This document shows, in pieces, positions 53,658-60,959 of a stretch of 64,000 nucleotides of DNA (position 1 is its first letter; each line of letters begins with the position of its first letter). This DNA is from Nocardiopsis terrae. Its GTDB lineage: Bacteria > Actinomycetota > Actinomycetes > Streptosporangiales > Streptosporangiaceae. Made by a program: the position numbers and the translations under genes. The notes under the pieces were generated by a model. That model searched no databases. It was given only the letters and a program-made list of their open reading frames with translations, and had not been told where the DNA came from. Where the stretch lies: positions 138,265 to 202,264 of the forward strand of contig NZ_BMXJ01000006.1 of NCBI RefSeq assembly GCF_014651695.1, read 5' to 3'.

Positions 53658-54614
53658 ATGGCCGAGTCCTCCCGTCCCACCACCCCGCCCACCCGCTCCG
53701 ACGCGCCCCGACGCCCCGGCCCACCCGAACTCAGCTCCGCCCAGAAACTCATGGTCTTCGTCCTGTCGATGACCCTCTTCGGCCTCGCGAACATCGTCAC
53801 CGAGGTCATCCCCGAAGTCCGGGTCGGACCGGTCGAGGTGGGGGTCTCCTACCTGGCCTTCGTCCCGGTCATCATGGTCGCCCTGTTCAACCCGCTCTAC
53901 GCGGCCCTGGGCGCCCCGCTCGGCGAGGTCGTCTTCGTCGACCTGCTGATGGGCGACTTCTCCGGCATCGGTGAACTGGAGGGCTACCTCCAGATGTTCC
54001 TGGGCCTGTACATCGCGGGCTGCCTGGTCCGCGACCCGCGCAGTCCGCGCCAGCTCTTCGCGGCGGGCGCGGTCGTCGTCATCGTCGACAAGATGCTCTC
54101 CGCCGTCGTCGACATCGCCAAGGTGTCGGTGGGCGTGGACGACGCCGAGTTCGTTCCGGGTCTGCCCCAGTCCATCCTGCTGCTGGAGGGCATCGACTTC
54201 GTGGTCGCCCTGCTGGTCAGCGGAATCCTCTTCGGCGCCCTCCCCGCGATGGCCCTCGCCCCGCGCCTGTACGGCAAGATCGAGCCCCTCCTCGGCCTGG
54301 CGCCGCGCGACCCCGGCCACCCGATGCCGCTCGCCCAGCGCGGCACCGCCGCCTTCATGCTGCTCGCCCTCTTCCTCTCCTTCGTGTCGATGATCGCCGC
54401 GTTCACCTCGGAGATCTTCGACAACTTCGGGGTGTGGGAGCCGGACTTCATCGAGCAGTACGGCGACCGCTTCCTGTGGATCGGGGCGTCGGCGGCGCTC
54501 ATCGTGCTCGTCGCCCTGGCCGTCGCCGTCCGGTTCGTGCTCGCCTCGCGGCGGGCCCGGGCCGCGCAGGGGTCGCACGGCCCGGACGCGCAGAACACGG
54601 GGGAGCGGCGATGA
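53658..54614 (+). CDS. ECF-type transporter S component-like membrane protein
   Basis: 318 residues. The disordered N-terminus (about 35 residues, Pro/Ser/Arg) is followed by about seven to eight hydrophobic segments. Its position directly before the ECF ATPase and T genes, with an ATGA overlap to the ATPase gene, identifies it as the substrate-binding S component. It does not carry the recognisable signatures of the thiamine, riboflavin, biotin or folate types that I know. Longer than most S components (about 180-200). Substrate unknown. Confidence 0.75.
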   Translation: MAESSRPTTPPTRSDAPRRPGPPELSSAQKLMVFVLSMTLFGLANIVTEVIPEVRVGPVEVGVSYLAFVPVIMVALFNPLYAALGAPLGEVVFVDLLMGDFSGIGELEGYLQMFLGLYIAGCLVRDPRSPRQLFAAGAVVVIVDKMLSAVVDIAKVSVGVDDAEFVPGLPQSILLLEGIDFVVALLVSGILFGALPAMALAPRLYGKIEPLLGLAPRDPGHPMPLAQRGTAAFMLLALFLSFVSMIAAFTSEIFDNFGVWEPDFIEQYGDRFLWIGASAALIVLVALAVAVRFVLASRRARAAQGSHGPDAQNTGERR

Positions 54615-56362
54615 CCGGTATCGACAACACCCCGGCGATCGAGGTGTCGGGGCTCTCCTTCCGCTACCCGGGTGCCGACCGCGACTCGCTCACCGGGGTG
54701 GACCTTCGGATCGAACGCGGCGACTTCACCGCCGTGGTAGGCGGCAACGGCTCCGGCAAGACCACCCTGTGCAAGACCTTCAACGGGCTGGTCCCGCACT
54801 ACTGGTCGGGGACCTTCGACGGGGCCGTCCGGGTGATGGGACACGACACCCGCGACCTGTCCGTGGGCGCCCTGTCCCACCTGGTCGGATACGTCTACCA
54901 GGATTTCGGCAACCAGCTGGTGCGCCCCACCGCCCGGGACGAGGTCTCCTTCGCCCCGGTCAACTTCGGCCTGGCCGACCACCGCGAACGCACCGAGGAG
55001 GCCCTGGAACTGCTCGGCGTCACCCATCTCGCCGACCGGTTCACCTGGCAGCTGTCCGGCGGCCAGCAGCACCTGGTCGCCCTCGCCGCGATCATGGCCC
55101 TGCGCCCCGACGTGGTGGTCGTGGACGAACCCGTGGCCGAACTCGACCCCGCCCACGCGGACGGGATCTACGAGGCCCTCGCCGACCTCAACGCCCGGCT
55201 CGGGACCACGGTCGTCGTCATCGAGCACCACGCCGAGTACGTCGCCCGCCACGCCCGCTCCGTCGTGCTGATGGCCGACGGGGCGCCCGTGTGGCACCTG
55301 CCGGCCCGGGAGGCGATGGAACGCGTCGCCGAACTCGAACGGCACGGTATCCCCGCGCCCCAGGTCGTCCGGGCCACCCGGAGCCTGGCGCCGTGGGCAC
55401 CGGTCCCGCTCACCGTCGAGGAGGCCGCCGGGCACCTGCGCGAGCACTTCTCCGACCCCGGCGGTGGCCCCGGGCCCCTGCCGCCCGCCGCCCCGCCCGG
55501 AACGGCGGACTCTCCCGGACCCCGTCGGCCCTCGGGGGAACCGGTCGCCGAGATGGTCGGGGTCCGGCACGGTTACCGGGAGGTCGGCGGCGGCCTCGCC
55601 GTCGTCCTGCACGAGTTGGACCTGACCCTGCGCGACGGAGAGCGCGTCGCCCTCGTGGGTGGCAACGGCGCGGGCAAGTCCACGCTGATGCGCCTGTTCA
55701 CCGGACTCAAGGTGCCCCGTGAGGGCACCGTCCGGGTGGGCGGCACCGACACCCGGACGGTGCGGCCGGCGGCCCTGGCCGACCGGGTCTGCTACCTCTA
55801 CCAGCGCCCCGAACAGATGTTCCTCAAGGACAACGTGCGCGAGGACGTCGCCATGTTCCCCCGGGGCAGGGGCCGTTCCGACACCGACGCCCTGGTCGCC
55901 GACGTCCTGGACCGGGTCGACCTCACCGGTCTCGCCGACCGCGACGGCCGACTCCTCTCCGGAGGCCAGCAGCGCCGGGCCACCCTCGCCATCGGTCTGG
56001 CCATGCGCCCAGCGCTGCTCCTGCTCGACGAACCCACCTCGAGCCTGGACACCGCCAGCCGCGACGCCGTCATCGCCATGCTCGACGCCCTCGCCGACAC
56101 CATCCGCTGCACCGTGGTCGCCACCCACGACATGCACCTGGTCGCCGAGTGGGCCCACCGCGTCCTCGTCCTCGACCACGGGAGGATCATCGCCGACACG
56201 ACACCCGCCGCGCTCTTCGCCGACCAGGCGCTGATGGCCTCCGTCGGCCTTGTCGCACCCCAGATCACCCGCCTCGGACTGAGCCTGGGACTGAACCCGC
56301 CGCCCCTGTCCGTCGGGGAGATGCTCGACCGGCACCAGACCACCGGGAGGATTCGTGCGTAA
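54611..56362 (+). CDS. ECF transporter ATPase, fused A-A' (two ABC domains)
   Basis: 583 residues from ATG 54611, overlapping the S gene by four bases. Two nucleotide-binding domains are fused. Domain one (about 10-250) has Walker A GGNGSGKTT, signature LSGGQQHL and Walker B VVVVDEPVAELD. Domain two (about 320-560) has GGNGAGKST, LLSGGQQRRA and LLLLDEPTSSLD. The linker is Pro-rich. Fused A-A' ATPases occur in actinobacterial ECF transporters. It energises the S/T pair. Confidence 0.92.
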   Translation: MTGIDNTPAIEVSGLSFRYPGADRDSLTGVDLRIERGDFTAVVGGNGSGKTTLCKTFNGLVPHYWSGTFDGAVRVMGHDTRDLSVGALSHLVGYVYQDFGNQLVRPTARDEVSFAPVNFGLADHRERTEEALELLGVTHLADRFTWQLSGGQQHLVALAAIMALRPDVVVVDEPVAELDPAHADGIYEALADLNARLGTTVVVIEHHAEYVARHARSVVLMADGAPVWHLPAREAMERVAELERHGIPAPQVVRATRSLAPWAPVPLTVEEAAGHLREHFSDPGGGPGPLPPAAPPGTADSPGPRRPSGEPVAEMVGVRHGYREVGGGLAVVLHELDLTLRDGERVALVGGNGAGKSTLMRLFTGLKVPREGTVRVGGTDTRTVRPAALADRVCYLYQRPEQMFLKDNVREDVAMFPRGRGRSDTDALVADVLDRVDLTGLADRDGRLLSGGQQRRATLAIGLAMRPALLLLDEPTSSLDTASRDAVIAMLDALADTIRCTVVATHDMHLVAEWAHRVLVLDHGRIIADTTPAALFADQALMASVGLVAPQITRLGLSLGLNPPPLSVGEMLDRHQTTGRIRA

Positions 56363-57185
56363 GGAACGAGACGGAATCTCCGTGGAGTGGGTCAAGCTCG
56401 AACTGCTCCGTACCGCCTACGCCACCCGGGGCGGGCTGCTGGCCGCCCGCGATCCGCGGTTCGTGATCGGCTGGTACCTGATCTTCGCGGTCGTGCCCTG
56501 GTTCACCCACAACATCACCGTGCTGGCCGCGCTGTTCACCGTCTGCGCCGCCGCAGTCTTCCTCAGCCGGGTCGGCCCGCTCGTCCTCGGCCTGTTCGTC
56601 ATCGGGTTCGTCCTGGAGAGCCTCTACGTCCTGTTCGCCGCCTGGCTCTTCGGCGGCGACATGAGTACCGTCCTCGCCCTGGTCGTCCTCACCCTCAAGC
56701 TCGCCACCATCAGCCTCGCCAGCATGGCGGCCTTCGTGTCCCTGGACCCCGAGAAGCTCTCCGACGGCCTTCTCAGCATGCACGCCCCCGCCATGCTCAG
56801 TTTCGGCGTGAGCTACGGCTACCGGATGCTGCCCGTCCTGATGGAGGAGTTCCACACCGTCGTCGACGGCCACCGTCTGCGCTCCGCGCCCCTGGCCGCC
56901 AAGGGGTTCCTCGGCTGGCGCGTGGTCGTCCGCACCGCCACAACCCTGGTCCAGGCCTTCTACCCGCTCATGCTCAACACCGCCAAACGCACCCGCACCA
57001 CCGTCGAGGCCCTGGAGACCAAGGGGTTCACCTACGCCGCCGAACACCCCGACGGCCGCCGCATCCGCCTCGCCCACCTGCGCGCAGACCACCGGGACGT
57101 GCTCCTCATCGCGGTGACGCTCCTGCTCGTCGCCGCCTCCTTCGCCCTCGGCCACGCCTACCCCCTCCAGGCGGGAGTGGGCTGA
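56355..57185 (+). CDS. ECF transporter transmembrane component T
   Basis: 276 residues from GTG 56355, overlapping the ATPase gene by 8 bases. Five to six membrane segments in the EcfT pattern. The coupling-helix region shows the typical arginine-rich motifs, near RTATTLVQAFYPLMLNTAKRTRTTVEALETKG (landmarks). EcfT scaffolds the S component and the ATPases. Last gene of the operon; about 60 bases before the third tRNA-Ala. Confidence 0.9.
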   Translation: MRKERDGISVEWVKLELLRTAYATRGGLLAARDPRFVIGWYLIFAVVPWFTHNITVLAALFTVCAAAVFLSRVGPLVLGLFVIGFVLESLYVLFAAWLFGGDMSTVLALVVLTLKLATISLASMAAFVSLDPEKLSDGLLSMHAPAMLSFGVSYGYRMLPVLMEEFHTVVDGHRLRSAPLAAKGFLGWRVVVRTATTLVQAFYPLMLNTAKRTRTTVEALETKGFTYAAEHPDGRRIRLAHLRADHRDVLLIAVTLLLVAASFALGHAYPLQAGVG

Positions 57186-57225
57186 AACACCCTCCGACCC
57201 CGTACAACCCACTCCTCACCTCCGC

Positions 57226-57231
57226 TAGACT
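57226..57231 (+). promoter_or_regulatory. -10 of third tRNA-Ala gene
   Basis: TAGACT 16 bases upstream of the tRNA, with a weak TACAAC 17 bases before it. Confidence 0.4.
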
Positions 57232-57247
57232 GGTGCCACAGCTTCAC

Positions 57248-57320
57248 GGGGCTATGGCGCAGTTGGTAGCGCGCCTCCATGGCATGGAGGAGGTCTGGGG
57301 TTCGAATCCCCATAGCTCCA
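57248..57320 (+). tRNA. tRNA-Ala (GGC), copy 3
   Basis: Third identical 73-base copy, anticodon GGC at 57281-57283, G3-U70 present. Its own -10 is very close upstream. It follows the ECF operon and ends the tRNA-bounded series. Confidence 0.97.
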
Positions 57321-57600
57321 CGGAATCAGGACGACCCTGCTCGCGGGTAACCGCGCTCGCCGGGTCGTCCTTCGTGTTTCCTGGGGGGAGACCCCCCGAA
57401 CCCCCCGAGGTAACCCCCTGTGGCCCGGTCGCGCCGATCGGTGGGGCAGGTGAGGCACTTCCCTGTAACGCGAGACCTCACCTCGCGGGTTGTGGTTACG
57501 TCCCCCAAGGTCCACGGACCCAGGGCGACCCTGCTTGCTGGACGACCCTGCTCGGCGGATTTCGTCCGCCCGGCAGGGTCGTTTCGTCGTTTCTGTCGGA
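57321..57600 (+). repeat. Conserved downstream segment of tRNA-Ala copy 3, with a decayed second unit
   Basis: Starts CGGAATCAGGACGACCC. The hairpin 57330-57369 matches that of copy 1, and the GAGACCCCCCGAACCCCCC tract is shared. At 57501-57525 a degenerate tRNA 3' end followed by GACCCAGGG resembles the start of another unit. It is followed by a second hairpin at 57542-57582 (ACGACCCTGC / GCAGGGTCGT) resembling the one after copy 2. This looks like a tandem unit in decay. The remaining 57600-57778 shows no gene. Confidence 0.75.
57330..57369 (+). terminator. Terminator-like hairpin after tRNA-Ala copy 3
   Basis: The same 8-base stem GACGACCC / GGGTCGTC as after copy 1. Confidence 0.6.
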
Positions 57601-57778
57601 GGGCCGTCCCCGAGCCCCCGTGTGCGCTCGCCGACGCTCGCGCCCTCCGCCGCCCCGTCGGAGGGCTCCCGGCCCGCCACGGCGCCTCAGGCCGGGGTTC
57701 GACCGTGTCCCACCTGCGGTTTCCTCCTGGGCGCTGTTAGCGTCGGATGCCCTGGTCCCGGTGGGGAGGACGGCACGC

Positions 57779-58627
57779 ATGGCGGATTTCAGGCGTGTTC
57801 GCGCGGGTGGAACCGAACTGGAAACGGCTGACTGGGGGTCGGGAGAACCCCTCGTGTTCGTGCAGACCGCACTCTCCGCCGACGAGTTCAGGCCGTTGGC
57901 CGAGGACAACGCGCTGCGCGACGGCTACCGCAAGGTCCTCTACCACCGACGCGGGTACGCGGGCAGCGCCCCGGTGCAGGGGGCCGGCTCGATCGAGCGG
58001 GACGCCCGGGACTGCGCCGCCCTGATGGAGTCCCTGGGAATCGAACGGGCCCACGTCCTGGGCGGGTCCTACGCCGGTGCGGTCGCCCTGCGCCTGGCGG
58101 TCGACTCGCCCGGGCGCGTGCACAGCCTCGTCCTGCTGGAGCCCCCGCCGACGATCACCTCCCGGGCCCCGCAGTTCCGCGTCCTCGTCGAGCGGCTGAT
58201 CCGGGCCAGCGAGGAGCGCGGGCCCTCCGCCGTGTTGCCGGAGTTCCTCAGCTCCTTCGGATGGGACCCGGGCTCGCCGGACCCCCTGGGCCCGGGGTCC
58301 TCCCGGCAGATGGAACAGGACGCGGGCACCTTCTTCGGCACCGATCTGCCCGCGCTGCTCGACTGGCGTTTCGGCGCCGACGACGCCCGCCGCGTCCGCT
58401 GCCCCGTCCTGCACGTCGGCGGGGCGGAAAGCGGGCCCTACTTCGCCGGGGTGCGCGAGGTCGTGCGCCGCTGGTTCCCCGAGGCGGAGGACGCCGTGAT
58501 CCCGGACTCCGGCCACGCGATGGCCTGCACGCACCCGGCTGCGGTCGGGGCCGCCGTCGCCTCCTTCCTGGGCCGCCACCCGATGCGGTCCGCGCCGCCG
58601 TCCCCGAGCCCCGCCTCCCGGCCCTGA
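57779..58627 (+). CDS. Alpha/beta hydrolase
   Basis: 282 residues from ATG 57779 with GGGGAGGAC upstream. Nucleophile elbow GGSYAG near residue 100. The catalytic Asp cannot be placed with certainty; the His is in PDSGHAMACTHP near residue 245. Lid sequence between is variable. General esterase/hydrolase fold; substrate unknown. It lies between the last tRNA repeat and the glutaminase gene, with 64 bases to the latter. Confidence 0.82.
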   Translation: MADFRRVRAGGTELETADWGSGEPLVFVQTALSADEFRPLAEDNALRDGYRKVLYHRRGYAGSAPVQGAGSIERDARDCAALMESLGIERAHVLGGSYAGAVALRLAVDSPGRVHSLVLLEPPPTITSRAPQFRVLVERLIRASEERGPSAVLPEFLSSFGWDPGSPDPLGPGSSRQMEQDAGTFFGTDLPALLDWRFGADDARRVRCPVLHVGGAESGPYFAGVREVVRRWFPEAEDAVIPDSGHAMACTHPAAVGAAVASFLGRHPMRSAPPSPSPASRP

Positions 58628-58691
58628 AGACCGTCCGGCAGCCCCGCGTGGCCAGGGCCGGAGCCGGGCCCTCCCTTCCTAGACTGGGCGG

Positions 58692-59951
58692 ATGGACCAC
58701 GCCGCGAACGGACAGCCGACCGACGGACCCGCGGTGGACGAGGCCCAGGAGGCGGACGAGGGCAGCCCCGTCAGCCGGGCTCTGGAGGGGATCCGCGAGG
58801 AGGTCGCCGCTCTGAGCGACGGGCGGGTGGCGGACTACATCCCCGAGCTCGCGCACGCGGACCCGGACACGTTCGGCATCGCCGCGGTCAGCGCCCACGG
58901 CCGCTCCTACTGCGTAGGCGACGCCGAGCACGCCTTCACGCTGCAGTCGATCTCCAAACCGTTCGTCTACGCGGTCGCGGTGGAGGAACTCGGGCTCGAC
59001 GCCGTCCACGGACACGTCGGTGCCGAGCCCAGCGGGGAACCGTTCAACGCGATCAGCCTCGACGAGCGCGGCCGCCCCGAGAACCCGATGATCAACGCGG
59101 GCGCCATCGTGACCACCTCCCTGGTCAGAGGGACGGAAGGGCGGTTCGAGCACATCCGCTCCGTGCTCTCCGACTTCGCCGGGCGCCGACTGTCGGTCGA
59201 CGAGGACGTGTACCGCTCGGAAGCGGAGACCGGGCACCGCAACCGGGCCCTGGGCTACCTGAGTCTGGCCGGAGGGGTCCTCGTCGGGCCCGTCGAGGAG
59301 GCCGTCCAGGACTACTTCCGCCAGTGCGCCCTCAGCGTCACCGTGCGCGACCTGGCCGTCATGGCGGCCACCCTGTCGGTCGGCGGGGTCAACCCGGTGA
59401 CCGGGCGCCGGGTCGTGTCCCAGCGGACCGCCCGGCACGCCCTGTCGGTCATGGCCAGCTGCGGTATGTACGACCGGGCGGGGGAGTGGGGGCTGCGCGT
59501 CGGGATCCCCGCCAAGAGCGGCGTCAGCGGCGGCATCCTCGCCGCGGCGCCGGGGGCGTTCGGGCTCGGGGTGTTCAGCCCGCCGCTGGACGAGGCGGGC
59601 AACAGCGTGCGCGGGGTGGCCGCACTGGAACGGCTCTCCGACGACTACGACCTGCACATGCTCCGGACCCCCGCGGAGCCGCCGTCCCCGATGCACAGCG
59701 TGACCCGGGCCGGGGGCACGCTCGACGTCCGCCTGCGCGGCGAGATCGACTTCCTCGCCGCCGAGCAGGTGGTGTCCCGGCTGGCGGAGGCGATCGACGA
59801 CGCACGGGTCACCTCGGTCAGCGTCGCCCTCGAACGCGTCTCCGGGCTCAGTGACGCGGCCAGGTCGCTGCTGGCGGCCGAACTCACCGAGCTCGCCGAC
59901 GCCGGGGTCGACGCCACGGTCAGCGACCCCCGCGGCGTACGCCGGGCCTGA
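58692..59951 (+). CDS. glsA: Glutaminase fused to a STAS domain
   Basis: 419 residues. The N-terminal glutaminase domain (about 20-315) has the catalytic Ser86-x-x-Lys89 in QSISKPF, NPMINAGAIV, and KSGVSGGIL with conserved Tyr/Lys residues. It converts glutamine to glutamate and ammonia. The C-terminal STAS domain (about 335-415, containing LDVRLRGEIDFLAAEQVVSRL as landmark) is of the anti-sigma-antagonist type and usually binds nucleotides or partner proteins. Fusion suggests regulation of the enzyme by protein contact or nucleotide. No sigma-factor genes are adjacent. Confidence 0.9.
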   Translation: MDHAANGQPTDGPAVDEAQEADEGSPVSRALEGIREEVAALSDGRVADYIPELAHADPDTFGIAAVSAHGRSYCVGDAEHAFTLQSISKPFVYAVAVEELGLDAVHGHVGAEPSGEPFNAISLDERGRPENPMINAGAIVTTSLVRGTEGRFEHIRSVLSDFAGRRLSVDEDVYRSEAETGHRNRALGYLSLAGGVLVGPVEEAVQDYFRQCALSVTVRDLAVMAATLSVGGVNPVTGRRVVSQRTARHALSVMASCGMYDRAGEWGLRVGIPAKSGVSGGILAAAPGAFGLGVFSPPLDEAGNSVRGVAALERLSDDYDLHMLRTPAEPPSPMHSVTRAGGTLDVRLRGEIDFLAAEQVVSRLAEAIDDARVTSVSVALERVSGLSDAARSLLAAELTELADAGVDATVSDPRGVRRA

Positions 59952-59979
59952 CCGCCGCGGAAAGCCTCGCGCGCACCCC

Positions 59980-60008
59980 TTGACCCGGAGGTCCCACGGG
60001 CGCATAAT
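59980..60008 (+). promoter_or_regulatory. Promoter of the ArsR-SRPBCC operon
   Basis: -35 TTGACC (59980-59985), 17-base spacer, -10 CATAAT (60003-60008). Close to consensus. Confidence 0.7.
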
Positions 60009-60024
60009 CAACCTAACGGTTGAT
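60007..60024. promoter_or_regulatory. ArsR-family operator
   Basis: ATCAACC-TAAC-GGTTGAT is a perfect 7-base inverted repeat that overlaps the expected transcription start. A weaker overlapping repeat TCAAC / GTTGA follows to 60039. Confidence 0.65.
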
Positions 60025-60047
60025 CAACTGAAAGGTTGAATGCACTG

Positions 60048-60398
60048 ATGGCGAACGATCCGCTCAGCCTCACGTTCGCCGCACTGGCGGACCCGACCCG
60101 CCGGGAGATCCTCGCCCGGCTGGCCGAGGGCGAGGCGACCGTCAACGCCCTGGCGGAACCGTTCGACATGAGTCTCCAGGCGATCTCCAAGCACCTGAAG
60201 GTCCTGGAGCGGGCCGGGCTCATCACCCGGGGGCGCGACGCCCAGTGGCGGCCCTGCCGTCTGGAGGCCGCCCCCCTGGAGGAGGTCGACCAGTGGGTGG
60301 ACCGCTACCGGGACCGGTGGGAGGAGCGCTTCGGCCGCCTCGACCGGGAACTGCACAGGATCCAGAACAGCACCGAAGGAGAGAAGAACCATGAGTGA
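60048..60398 (+). CDS. ArsR family HTH regulator
   Basis: 116 residues from ATG 60048; a TTG at 60036 is in frame but falls in the putative leader. Winged HTH: FAALADPTRREILARLAEGE and MSLQAISKHLKVLERAGLI. No Cys metal site is seen, so it likely belongs to the SRPBCC-associated ArsR group rather than the metal sensors. It overlaps the SRPBCC gene by 8 bases. The operator at its own promoter suggests autorepression. Confidence 0.9.
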   Translation: MANDPLSLTFAALADPTRREILARLAEGEATVNALAEPFDMSLQAISKHLKVLERAGLITRGRDAQWRPCRLEAAPLEEVDQWVDRYRDRWEERFGRLDRELHRIQNSTEGEKNHE

Positions 60399-60864
60399 CC
60401 TCGAGGTCGTGGCCGAACCCGGCCGCCAGGACATCCTCATCACCCGCACCTTCGACGCGCCGCGCGAGACGGTCTGGCGCGCGCTGACCGAGCCCGAGCT
60501 CGTGGCCCGCTGGTTCGGGCTGGACGAGACCACCACCGAGGTCGACCCGACCGAGGTCCGCACCGGAACCCCGTGGCGGACCTCGGAGAGGACCCGGGAC
60601 GGCGAGGTGTACGCCTTCCACGGGGTCCACCACGAGGTCCGGGCCCCGGAGCGGATGGTGCGCACCTTCGAGTTCGAGGGTTACCCCGGCCACGTCTCGC
60701 TGGAGACCCTCACCCTGGAGGAGGCCGAGGGCCGCACCGAGTACCGCGTCGTGGCCCTCTTCCAGTCCGTCGAGGACCGGGACGGCATGGTCGCCTCCGG
60801 CATGGAGTCGGGGCTCGCGCAGTCCCTCGACAAGCTCGAGGAGGTCCTGCGCTCCCTGCGCTGA
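60391..60864 (+). CDS. SRPBCC / AHSA1-like protein
   Basis: 157 residues. START-like fold with ITRTFDAPRETVWRALTEPELVARWFG at the N-terminus (landmark) and a long C-terminal helix (MVASGMESGLAQSLDKLEEVLRSL). Such proteins bind hydrophobic small molecules and are very commonly co-transcribed with an ArsR regulator. No enzymatic residue is evident. Translationally coupled to the ArsR gene. Confidence 0.88.
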   Translation: MSDLEVVAEPGRQDILITRTFDAPRETVWRALTEPELVARWFGLDETTTEVDPTEVRTGTPWRTSERTRDGEVYAFHGVHHEVRAPERMVRTFEFEGYPGHVSLETLTLEEAEGRTEYRVVALFQSVEDRDGMVASGMESGLAQSLDKLEEVLRSLR

Positions 60865-60947
60865 CCCCGGACGTCTCCGGTCCGGACCGCGCCTTTCGGA
60901 CCGGAGAACCGCCTGTGGACGACACCGAACCTGTCGTCGCGGCCCGG

Positions 60948-60953
60948 TACTGT
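60948..60953 (+). promoter_or_regulatory. -10 for a leaderless helicase transcript
   Basis: TACTGT ends six bases before the GTG at 60960, the spacing of leaderless starts. There is no Shine-Dalgarno. Confidence 0.45.
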
Positions 60954-60959
60954 CGACCC

